Assembly (NCBI GenBank): GCA_965112735.1
Contig: OZ218961.1
Location: 1,922,001-1,986,000 of the forward strand
DNA from: Phaeosaccion multiseriatum
Lineage: Eukaryota; Ochrophyta, other classes
Length of the DNA stretch: 64,000 nt
Direction of reading: 5' to 3'
Each line of letters starts with the position of its first letter. Within the stretch, counting starts at the first letter, position 1. The translations under genes were made by a program, and so were the position numbers. Shown in pieces: positions 1 to 10,400 of the stretch. The notes beneath the pieces are model-generated. The model ran no database searches, had not been told where the DNA came from, and was given only the letters and a program-made list of their open reading frames with translations.

Positions 1-10
1 ACAAACCTAC

Positions 11-1748
11 CTGTTCCGAACCAATCGCTGCGGAAGACCGGACTAACGGTTTCAAGATCTCCGTAGTCGAGATGGTCAGACGTGTCAATAACGTGTGACT
101 CAATCGTCATGTCCCAATATGGGAGGGCGAGGGTAGGGTTAATGCTCTGGAGAGAGACCTCGAAGCGGTTCGTCATGAGGATGTGGGAGGTGAGGAAACC
201 CAGTCTGATGAAGGAGAGGGGGGGAGGGGTGAGGGAGGAGGAGGAGGAAGAGGAGGAGGAGGAGGAGGGGGAGGAGGAGGAGGAGGAGGAGGAGGAGGAG
301 GAGGAGGAGGAGGAGGAGGAGCAGGAGGAGCAGGAGGAGGAGGAGGAGCAGGAGGAGGAGGAGGAGGAGGAGGAGGAGGAGGAGGAGGAGGAGGAGGAGG
401 AGGAGGAGGAGGAGGAGGAGGAGGAGGAGGAGGAGGAGGAGGAGGAGGAGGAGGAGGAGGAGGAGGAGGAGGAGGAGGAGGAGGAGGAGGAGGAGGAGGA
501 GGAGGAGGAGGAGGAGGAGGAGGAGGAGGAGGAGGAGGAGGAGGAGGAGGAGGAGGAGGAGGAGGAGGAGGAGGAGGAGGAGGAGGAGGAGGAGGAGGAG
601 GAGGAGGAGGAGGAGGAGGAGGAGGAGGAGGAGGAGGAGGAGGAGGAGGAGGAGGAGGAGGAGGAGGAGGAGGAGGAGATAAGTGTAAGGAGATGAGCAC
701 GAGTATGGCCTGGTAGGTGGATGGCTCAGCACTTCGACATTCGGAATCGAGGAGGTCTATTTTCGGGGCCTGAGTTTGGGGGGTGGGTTGTGTTGTCAGA
801 GTAAAGAAGCAAGGAAGTTGCGGATCCCCTTTCGTCCCCTCCCTCTGTAGACCGCGTGCTCCCTCTCTGCCCCCAACCCCCCCGTCCGGCCCCTTGTCTC
901 ACAAGGAACCAGCCATCACCTTCGCTCCCTCCTCCCCCACTCGCTCACTCAATCACACACTCACTCACTCACTCACTCAATCACTCACTCACTCACTCAC
1001 TCACTCACCCACTCACTCACTCACTCACTCACTCACTCACCCCTCGTGGAAATGGTCGCACACTATATCCGCCGCGGCTCGGAAGTGCAGCTGTGTCAGT
1101 GTCTCAATGTCGGCATAGTGGCTACCGAATCGCTTCTGCCCCTCCGCGGTGCTGATACGCCACATGGTGAACATCGCGTCAAAGAAGGCTTCTCGGTCTT
1201 CGTCAGAGAGACGTCGAATCTCCCTGCGGACGTACTTGCACACCACTGTCTTCTGGAACGTCTCCACCACTACACCACCATTGCGACTGCTGCTGTTGCT
1301 GTTGCTGTTGCTGCTGCCCTCCTTCCCACCGTGGTCTCGACTTGTCTGATGTGCTTCGCCTGGACCTGACGTGCTTGGAGTGATGTGAGGAGCACCAGCA
1401 GCAGTGTGGGTGGTGCCTGTGGTGACAGTAACTCGAATGTCGTGGACTTCCAGCTCCTCAAATACGTGCGTGGCGCCGTTTCCTTCCAATACGGTCTCTC
1501 GCCCACTCGGACTGGTGATGGTCCACACTACACGGCTCAGCTGCTGCTGCTGCTTCTGCTTCGACAACTGCGGGTGCAAAAGGAGAAGCGTAGACTCCAC
1601 ATACGGCTCCACCAGCTGCTTGTCACCGCCTTTGTCGTCGTCTGCCTCCTCAGACTGTAGCCAGGACAAGTGCGAACCGTCGAATGGGCCGTCTCTGCGC
1701 GTGTAGTAGTTGTCAATCACCACTTCTGCAGTGCCGGAGGTTGGAGCC

Positions 1749-1806
<58 letters not shown>

Positions 1807-2152
1807 CTTCTCGAAGAGTAATGGCCGCTCCTTTCGCTTTCATTATAATCCCTCCTCCTCCTCTTCCTCCTTCTGTAACTGAGGCTTTTGCTACGGGTAA
1901 TGACGACGCCGCCGATGGGGTTGAAGCCGAAGAGGAGCCACCATCCACTAAGGGAGAGGATACAGGAGCAGGAGAAACGGGGAAGAAGCCTCTTACTGCC
2001 GCCATGCCTGCAACGCCCACCACTACCCCCCCCATCACCATGACAGCCCATGTCCCTCTTCTCGCTCGCCAACGCCTCCGCCGAGAGGAGAGTAGGGCCT
2101 TCGTCTCCCCACCACCGAGGAGGACATCACGTTGTCCATGCTCCCACCCCAT
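11..2152 (-). CDS. Tyrosinase-like type-3 copper oxidase, membrane anchored, 3' truncated by window edge
   Basis: Exons (coding order) 2152..1041 and 204..11, then a donor running off the left edge. The phase matches across the 836-bp intron (GAG GG / A CTG). The N-terminus has an Arg-rich stretch and one hydrophobic segment (about residues 34-57), suggesting a signal anchor. Then come Ala-rich and Gln-rich tracts from CTG/CAG repeats and a PKD-like beta region with the block WTITSPSGRETVLEG. From about residue 300 the tyrosinase CuA region is clear: an RREIRRLSDEDREAFFDAMF block, then LH, then DHFHEG, joined by splicing to LGFLTSH, then FEVSLQSINP and LPYWD. These supply the expected CuA histidines. 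The CuB half lies outside the window. Family members oxidise phenols to quinones using two copper ions. The ATG at 2152 is the first in frame; an upstream in-frame TTG at 2197 was ignored. Orientation suggests a luminal or extracellular enzyme (inference). Confidence 0.88.
236..678. repeat. (GGA)n microsatellite inside tyrosinase intron
   Basis: A run of about 440 bp of GGA triplets with a few GCA/GGG interruptions near the left end. On the coding (-) strand it is a (TCC)n pyrimidine tract ending about 30 nt before the acceptor at 205. It is open in several frames (poly-Glu, poly-Gly, poly-Pro, poly-Leu), but it is intronic, because the flanking tyrosinase exons join in phase around it. Confidence 0.97.
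940..1040. repeat. (CTCA)n microsatellite starting exactly at a 5' splice site
   Basis: On the - strand this reads (GTGA)n and its first GTGAGT is the donor of the tyrosinase intron (exon ends at 1041). The repeat therefore extends the splice-donor consensus into the intron. Confidence 0.95.
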
Positions 2153-2381
2153 TTCTTCCCCTTGTATCAGGCTCAGAGGAGCCAAGGGGGGACACAAAGG
2201 GGTGAAAGTGAAAGTTCGGCGGTTACACCTAAGAGTAAAACCTGGTTGAACGGATGAGATCGCATTAAAATCTGAGTTTCTCTTTCGTTCCCTCCCGCCC
2301 CGTTCTCCGTCTCACCCCCTCCCTTCCTCCCTCTCGACCCCCGACAAGGCTCCCAGGTTCCAGCTTTCCAGCTGAAACCCT

Positions 2382-3303
2382 CTACGTGGGCTGTTGACTC
2401 GCCAGCATTCTCTTCTCCGCTGCCTCCGCCGCAATGACTCGGCGGTGATTCGTCGAGCACGTCGTGGAGCAGTAGCGGTAATCAAAACGTGTGATGGTGT
2501 CACGCAGCCGTGTCCCGAGGGGCCTCCGACAGGAGTCACACCGTCCTATTGAGTTTGCCTCGTCCTCAATCCTTTTCTTTTCCTTCGCTTCCTCCTCCGC
2601 CTTAGCAACTTGCTCCGCGGCCTTTTGCTCCTTCTTGCGGGCCTGAGGGTGGGTAGTATGTCAATGGGCGGGTGTATCATGTCAATGAATCAATGAATAC
2701 ATGGGTGGGGTGGGTGGGGTGGGTGGGTCAGGGTGCGCGTGTGAGGGGGGGGGGGGTGGGGGTTGCATCGTCTACGTTCGTCTCTGTGCCTCTCCGTTTC
2801 CCACCCTGTATTTCTCTCAATCTCCCTTTCTCTCCCTCTCTCTCTCCCTGACCTTGGCTTTCTTCTTCTTCTCCTTCTCCTTCTCTTTCCTTCGCAGCTC
2901 TGCCTCCGCCGAGACAGGCTCTGGCACTGCCGCTGCGTCCCAGTCCCACAAGGAGGGCCTGGCTGCTCGCCTCGCTCTGCAGTAGTTGGTGATACAGAAA
3001 GGGAAGGGAGGGAAGGGAGGAGGGGAGGGAAGGAGGGGAGGGAGGAAGGAAGGGGGAGGGAGGGAGAAAGAGGGACGGACGGAGGAAGGGAAAGAGAGGG
3101 GGTGGGTGGGAGGGAGGGAGGGAGGGAAGGAGGGAGAGAGAGGGAGGGAGAGAGGGGGGCACAGAGAGAGAGAGAGGGAGAGAGGGAAGGAGGAAGGGAG
3201 GGAGGGACGGAGACGAAGGGGAGGAAGGGGCAGCGAGATTGGTCAGAGCGAGGACAGGACCAGGAGGAGAAGCAACAGTACACCAGATGGTGATACAGCA
3301 GCA

Positions 3304-3334
<31 letters not shown>

Positions 3335-6300
3335 TTTCCCTCCCCCCCCCTCTTTCCCTCTCACCTAAGAACGTCTCTGACCGCCGTAGTGGAGGCTATC
3401 AGATAGGGTAAGCGCCCCTGAAGGTCCTTTTTAGTGGGATCTGAACCCGCGTCGAGCAGCGCACTGACGATGGACGACACACCGCGCTGGCAGGCGAAGT
3501 GTAGGGGCTGTGGGTGGGTGTAGTATGTCAATGGGTTAATGGGTGGGTAGGTGGGTGTGTCAGTGGGTTTGCGGGTTAGTTGTTGGGTCGGTGGGTGGGT
3601 GGGTGGGTGAATAGGTGCCTCCCTCCCTCCCTCCCTCCCTCCCTCCCTCCCCAACCCAACCCAAGTCACGTACCGTCATGAGAGTGGCGAGTGAGGCAGG
3701 CATGTTGAGCACTTCTGCAGCCTCCCAGTGCGTCCCTAGCGAGTCCTCACAGCCCCCTTCTTGCTGTAACCGTCCCACCACATCCCTCACCAGGGCCTCA
3801 TCGCCCTTCTCACACGCCTCAGCAAGCTGAACCAGGGCATCGCACGCCACACCAACCTCCTCCTCCGCCTCCTCCTCCACCTTCCCTCCACCCTCTCTTC
3901 TGCCCTCTCCTCCACTAGCAGAAGAAGAAGAAGCAGCAGCAGCAGCAGCGGCGGCGCTTTTGGCAGCCTTTGGCCCCATTCTATCTTCCTTTGCCTTCCC
4001 TGCAGCTGCTGATGTGCCTGCTTCATTGGCACCCTCCACCTCTGGCACGAAGGAGCTGAAGGTCACACGAGTGGCCTTGGTGTGGATGGCGCACACCTGC
4101 ACGCGTTGGTGATTCACACGGCGCGTGTGGCGTTACAATGTGAGTCAAGTGCGGACAGAGGGTGGGAGGTGTCAGGACAGAGGGGGGCAGAGAGAGAGGG
4201 AGAGAGAGGGAGAGAGATGGAGAGGGAGAGAGAGGGAGAGGGAGAGAGAGAGAGAGGCAGAGAGAGGGAGAGAGGGAGAGAGGGAGAGAGAGGGAGAGGG
4301 AGAGAGAGGGAGAGAGAGGGAGAGGGAGAGGGAGAGGGAGAGAGAGGGAGAGGGAGAGAGAGGGAGAGGGAGAGAGAGGGAGAGGGAGAGAGAGGGAGAG
4401 GGAGAGAGAGAGGGAGAGAGAGGGAGAGAGAGGGAGAGAGAGGGAGAGAGAGGGAGAGGCGGAGAGAAGTGAGAAGAGAGAGGAGGGGAGAGAGAGAGAG
4501 AGAGGGAGAGGCGGAGAGAGAAGAGAGAGGAGGGGGGAGAGAAACGCAGAGAGAGAAACACACACAGCCGCATCCACACCTCACCTCTTCGAAGAAAGAG
4601 AGAGAGGCAGAGAGAGAAAGAAGAGAGAGGCAGAGAGAAAGAAGAGAGAGACCCGCACGCATACACACGTGTCACTTAAGCCAATAAATCACACATCCAC
4701 ACCCACCACTATTAAGTCAATAAATCACACACCCACACCCACCACTCACCTCTTCGAAAGTGGGCTTGCCGATCATGAAGGGGATGCGGCGGATGCGCCG
4801 GTCAGTCTTGAATAGAGGGTGTCAGGACAGAGAAGTGTCAAGACAGAGTGTCAGAAGATGATTTTATCAGCACAGAGCGTGTCAGCGAACAGAGAGTTGG
4901 AGTGTGTCGGGACAGATCGACCGAGTAGCAGGACAGATGCTTTCAGTTTCCATGGAATGTTTATGATGTATCGCACTTCCATGGAATGTTTATGCATACC
5001 ATGGAATGTGTATGTATCGTACCTTTTGGAGCGGGGCGGTGTCGGCCTTGTTCTCGTCTTTGAAGAGCACTCCCCTCATGGTCACGGGAGCGGACAGGAG
5101 GACTACGGAACACGCCTTGAGGTACGGCCCCCACTCCCTACAGGCATATGGGCAAAATCAAGCAGTCAGCATATGGGCGAGAATCAGGCAACCAGCGTAT
5201 GTGCAGGGTAGGCAGGCAGGATAGCAGGCAGGGATACGCAGGAATATGGGCAGCGATACGCAGGAATATGGACACGCAGCACTAGCAGCAAAGGAAGAGG
5301 ACAGATATGGAGAAGAGGTGTGCGTTTCTGTGTTTCTTGCCCATTGCCCTCCGGAAGACGGGGTCTCAAGTCTCCCCGGGGCAGGCAAGCCGATACGAGC
5401 GTTACAGAACCCATCCTCCTATGCCTACGGTCCATCACTCACCTCAGCAGTTGGCGAGTCTCCTCACGCAGCCTCACCTCGCCAGCGCGGCGGAGGGTCG
5501 CCCCTGTTACAGTTACAGAAGACGTTACAGAAGCTGGGTACAGACTAGGGGACATTCTACATCCAGCCCACACGCTCTGACGATGAGAGAGGGAAAATTG
5601 ACACCCACTCCCTTCCATCCACCCCTACATCCACTGCCATCCATCCATCCCTGCATCCATTCATCCCATACGTACGTGGTGCCCACATAGTCCCAACCCG
5701 CCGCAATGACACCCCCCCCCCCCCCCACACACACACACACCTCCCCTCCGCTCCTTCCGACTCCTTCCACCCACTACCATCACCCACGCACCCACCCACG
5801 CACCGTATGATTTTGGCCTGTTACCCCCGCTATCGTACGAGCTCTGGGCCCCTCCCCTCCCTGCTCGCACAGTGTACCTCCGAAACACCTTGTGACAGAG
5901 CACTGTAGAGCCATCAAACACGGCCCCTGCGAAGCGACCGCTGCGCAACACCAGCACGGCCCACATCCGGCCATTAACCCCATTAAACCCATTCACCCCA
6001 TGAACCCCATTAACTCCATTAACTCCATTCATCCCATTCGCCACGGATGGCGTTGTTGTTACGGTTGTGGTTGCTGTTGTGCTTGCTCTCCCGGCGGCGG
6101 CGGCGGGGGCGGCGCCAGAGGCGGAGACGCCACCACCTCTGTTACCCCCTTCCCCGCTGCGGCGTGTGCTGCTGCCGCTGCTGGTGCTGCTGGTGCTGCT
6201 GCTACTGCCCCCGTTGGCGCTCCGACTATCGCTCCGATTACCTCGGACCGCGAGACCGCCCCCTCCAACGCCGCCCCTTCCCTCGGATGAAAGGTGGCAG

Positions 6301-7250
6301 AGGCTGCTACCCAGCTGGAGCAGTTGCTGCCAAGGCTTGCCCTTCAACTCGGGGTCCAGGGCAGCAGCGCTGATGGCAAAGGTATATCGGTACGGTGCCG
6401 TTCTCGCCTCTTCCATTGCCTGGGGGGGGGGGGCGGCGGATCCGGTGGCGGACGGCGAGGAGTCTATATCTGGAGACGCTTCTGCTGCTACTGCTGGTGG
6501 TGATGGTGCTACTGCTTCTGCTGCTGCTCCTACTGCTGCCGCTCTGGTCTGGAGAAAGTGCCTGTTGAACTTATATTGCGGGCCACTATGGGGCGTAAAA
6601 GCCAGTTTCACGGTGCCTGCAGCGCTTGCCGGAAAGACCTGGCCACGGTTCCCCTCCTCCTCCTCCTCCTCCTCCTCCTCCTCCTCCTCCTCTTCTTCTT
6701 CTTCATCTCCCTCCGAAGCCGAGTCCTCCCCGCTGCTATCGCTGTTCAAACCCTCTTCCCCCCCATCTCCCTGCTGCTTCGCAGTCTTGTGGTTGTTGTC
6801 TCCCTGCTCCCCGTCCTCCTCCGCATCATCATCTTCCTCTCCCACCTCCACCTCTGGCCGCAGACTCTCCAAACCTCGGAGCTGGCGCTTGAGATTGACT
6901 ATATGCCGCTTGGTCTTGAAGTGCGCTTGTTGCTCCCCTCTATCCGCAAACGTCAGCCCGCCACAAACCCGACAAGTCAGGCCTTTCTTCGACTTTTCTC
7001 CCCCCTCAGCAGAGTCTATAATCACCCCGACTGCCCTCCCCCCTTCCTCCTCCTCCTCGTCGTCTCCTTCACCTCCAAGGTTGAACAGCCAGGGGAGCAC
7101 CGCCCGAGGAATGTCAAAGACTGATAAGGCCACGCCCCCCCCGTTGTCACCCCGCTCCCCTCCCCCTTTCACGGCTTCCCCATTCCTCTTGAGGGCCTGA
7201 ACAAGCACTTCGTCCAGCTTGCTCTCTCGCTCGCGCACAAACTCCGTCAT
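2382..7250 (-). CDS. VMS1: Vms1/ANKZF1-type release factor of ribosome quality control
   Basis: Eight exons: 7250..5804, 5503..5443, 5137..5023, 4806..4750, 4096..3674, 3507..3365, 2976..2853, 2642..2382 (876 aa, all phases agree). Domain order: an N-terminal helix; a C2H2-type finger (C93, C96, H110, H116) followed by NLKRQLRGL; long acidic and low-complexity inserts (about 125-425); the VLRF1 release-factor domain (about 429-560) with MWAVLVLRSGRFAGAVF, RYTVRAGRGGAQ and GATLRRAGE; the PFMIGKPTFEEV block; an ankyrin segment PLHFACQRG (about 702-750); a WDWDAAAVPEP motif; a Lys/Glu helix; and a C-terminal zinc-binding segment CDSC...YCSTTC. The family cleaves peptidyl-tRNA on stalled 60S subunits and binds Cdc48/p97. 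The conserved Gln of the GG(S/A)Q motif is present (Q469), so activity is expected. The N-terminal insertions make it longer than yeast or human members. The start ATG lies 210 bp from the divergent neighbour. Confidence 0.94.
4160..4560. repeat. GAGAGG-rich purine tract in Vms1 intron 4
   Basis: About 400 bp of mixed GAGAGG/GAGAGA units. On the coding (-) strand it is a CTCTCC pyrimidine tract preceding the acceptor of the exon starting at 4096. It generates long artefactual Arg/Glu and Ser/Leu ORFs in every frame. Confidence 0.93.
5960..6040 (-). repeat. Coding minisatellite (Asn-Gly-Val units) before the VLRF1 domain
   Basis: On the - strand, 9-bp units related to AATGGGGTT encode NGVNGVNGVHGVNGFNGVNG immediately before the first VLRF1 strand (MWAVLVL). 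It is in frame within Vms1 exon 1 and probably acts as a flexible linker. Confidence 0.8.
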
Positions 7251-7460
7251 GCACACTACAAAGGGGAGTAAGGACAACAAAACAGTGCTTGTCCCTGTGA
7301 ATAGCCCAGAGACAAGGGAAGTGTTTTTCTTCTAATGAGGGAAGGAAAAGTCTGGGATCGGTGACATGTGACATGACGACTCGACGGGCATCTGTGATAG
7401 GGTCATTGGTTCTACGCCTGACCCACTGCCCTTTGTCCCTCCTTAAGTTCGCATGTCCTG
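7251..7460. promoter_or_regulatory. Divergent promoter region between Vms1 and the NAGPA-like gene
   Basis: Only 210 bp separate the two ATGs. The stretch is not low complexity. I see no clear TATA box. It must hold both 5' UTRs and both core promoters. Confidence 0.5.
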
Positions 7461-10400
7461 ATGAGATGGACCCTCTTGCTGGCCACGGCTGCCGTGGTGG
7501 CGGCGGCTGCTGCTCCCGCTGCTTCTCGGACAAGGGGGGGCACGAACGTATCGGCACACACCCTCCCGCACGGTCCTTCCTCGAAGCTGCCTCTCGAGCA
7601 GGAGACGCAGCAGCAGAAGGACCCAGCCAGGGCGAAGAGGCAGAATGATCCGACCGATAAGAAGCCCGGTGGTTCTAAACCCAAGCCTTCTCCCGCGGGA
7701 GCCGCTGCAGCCCCTGCAGCAGCATCGCCCCCCACCCTTCCGCCAACCCACCCACCAACCACCAGCGACAGCGAGGGCGAGGGCGAGGGCGAGGAGAGGG
7801 TGTCTACGCCTCACTTTGTGGAGATTAGCGACAAGTACATTGTAGATGCGAGTATCCATGTGGAGTGTGATACCCCAGGAGCCACCATGCACTACTCCTT
7901 GGGGGGCGAGGACCCAACTCGACACAGCCGCATCGTGCAGGCGGAAGGCATCTTCGTGGATACCATAGGGAGGTGAGTAGGTTGATAGGTGGGTAGGTGG
8001 GTGGGTGGTTGGGAAGTTGAGTGCGTGAGCGAGTGAGGGAGGGGAGGAGGGAGGGAGTGAGGGAGGGAAGGAGGGAGTTAATGAGGGAGTGAGGCGTAGT
8101 ACCTGGATGTAAGTGAGGAAGAGCATGCCACCCTGCGTTACTCTCTCCCTGCCTACCCAAGGCGGAGGCCTATATGTATGTTTATGTCTCACTCACTCAC
8201 TCACTCACTCACTCACTCAATCAATCAATCAATCAATCAGTATACGAAGGGCCACACTCCATTTCCCTCCTCTCGGAAAGGCAAACGCTCACCCTCTCCA
8301 ACCCCCCCTCCCCCCCCCCGCCCTCCCGAGAGCAGCACTACCATCAAGGTGGTCGGTGTTAAGGTAGGAGAGGAGGACAGCTTCATTGCCTCCAAAACCA
8401 TTGAGGTGGAGGGGCGAGCCTTGCCCCCGACCTTTGAAGTAGAGGGCAACGTAACCCAGAACCCTTACGACAATGGAGATGAAGCCTACCTTCGCAAGGC
8501 CAGCATCAGGCTGCGATCCACCTCCTCTCCTCTTGCTACCATCTACTACACCGTGGATGGAGAGACCATTCCCAGCGTCGACTCCGACCTCCACGTCAAG
8601 TCTGGCGAGTCCTTTGTGTGGACAGAGGAGGGGGTCACCATCTTTCATGCCATTGCTGAGGTCAGTGAGTGAGCCCTGCCCTTCGTTGTGACGAATGGCG
8701 ATGGAGCTAGTCTTATCGCGGTGATCGGGTGCCACTTTTTATGCCCCTCTCTCTTTCTTACCTCTCTCTCTCCCCCTTCCTCTCTGTCCTGATCTTTCTC
8801 CCTGCATTTCCTTGTCTATTTCTTGTGCCCCTTGTCCTTGTGCGGTGTTACCCTCTTTCCCCTCCCCCTCCTCTTTCCCCTCCCCCACCCCGTCCTCCTC
8901 CTCCTCCTCCTCCTCCTCCTCCTCCTCCCCCAGGTGCCCGATATGTACCCAAGTCGAGTGGAGTCATTCTCGGTCACCATCGTGGCCCCTCTCCGCGACG
9001 TGTTCCCCCTCCCTACAGAGCAGTTCAAACTTGCGCAGGACTCTCTCGCTGACGTCATGGCTGAGGTATGCATTCTTATGTATGTTGGAAGTCAATGATT
9101 TGATGGGGGGGGGGGAGATGGGAGAGGGAGGATGGAGAGGGGGAGGGGGGAAGAGGCAGACGGGGAGAGAGAGAGGGAGACTGACTGCTCTCAACAAGTG
9201 GGCACTGAGAGAGAGGGAGAGAGGCCGTATCCACGGTGCGATATCACAGGGGTTTCTACACACCCACACACGCCCAGAGCTCACAGCCCAGAACGAGATA
9301 CATGAATCAATGGCCCGTGCAGCAGCATCATGAGGGGCTTCACTTTCATTGACTTAGAGCACCAGGCTCTCATTTTCATGGACTTGATCACACCTTACAC
9401 CGCTAACAGGTGGAGGTGCATGCCTTCGTCCGAGTCTTGCGAGAGAGTACCACCAACACGGGTATCATCTTCCAAGGCGGCTCCTTGCGTAGGGATGGAG
9501 ACGACAACGACGGGGCCTCCCCTCCTTACTACGACGATGACCCAAGCGCCCTCGTCACCGGAGAGGGGTTGAGCTCTGACACCAACACGTGTAGGGATGT
9601 AACGCGCGTGGTTCGAGGAAAGGCCGTGTTTGTGGCCAATCCTTCCGGGCACCTGTCCCTCCTAACTTCCTCTAGCCGCAGTGATGGTGGTGGTGGTGTA
9701 GGTGGCGATGGCTCCTCCTCCTCCTCCTCCTCCTCCTCCTCCTCCTCTTCCCCGCTGCAGCTAGGGCTTGGGTCGGAGTGGAGCAGAGCCTTCTCCCCTC
9801 CAAGGGAAGAGCGAATGGTGACGAACGGCGCAGGAGCAGCCGACCAAACTGCGTCTCTGAGGCAGTCGCTTGACCTCGATCGAAGGGAGACCCAATGGAG
9901 CGCGCTGGGCCCCAAGGGCGTGATTCCGGGCTGTCATGTGTCGCTGGCTGCGCAGGCTGCAGCACCGTCGGGGTACCTCGTGAGTGGAGGCAAAGTACTT
10001 TACTCGGCTTACTCGGCTCAGCAAGGAGGAGGAGGAGGAGGAGGAGGAGGAGCGGCTGGGGCCAAGCTCGTGAGCTTTGGCATCCTACAGGAGAACTATG
10101 TGGTGGGGCACATCCCCCCCGAGCAGGTGCGATACTGCAGTGCTTGCTTGCTTGCTTGTTTGTTGTTTGTTTGCTTGCTGGCTTGCTTCCTTGCTGGCTT
10201 GCTTCCTTGCTGGCTTGCTTCCTTCCTGTTGCAGTGTCTCTTCTCTGTATTCTCTGTTTTCTGTGGCCCTCCCTTCCCCCCCTCCTCCCTGTCGGGGGGG
10301 TAGCAGTCACCATACCGTATCACCAACTGCTGCTTTATGTCCCAGACCCAGACAGTACTCAGCCTCTGCTCTGTGGCTGGCCCCGTTTGGTCAAGGGCCC

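Noticed and set aside
82-732. Four long ORFs of poly-Glu, poly-Leu, poly-Pro and poly-Gly
   Set aside because: They are frames of the (GGA)n microsatellite, which lies inside the tyrosinase intron.
4023-4815. Arg/Glu- and Ser/Leu-rich ORFs of about 200 aa
   Set aside because: Frames of the GAGAGG tract in Vms1 intron 4. The flanking exons join in phase without them.
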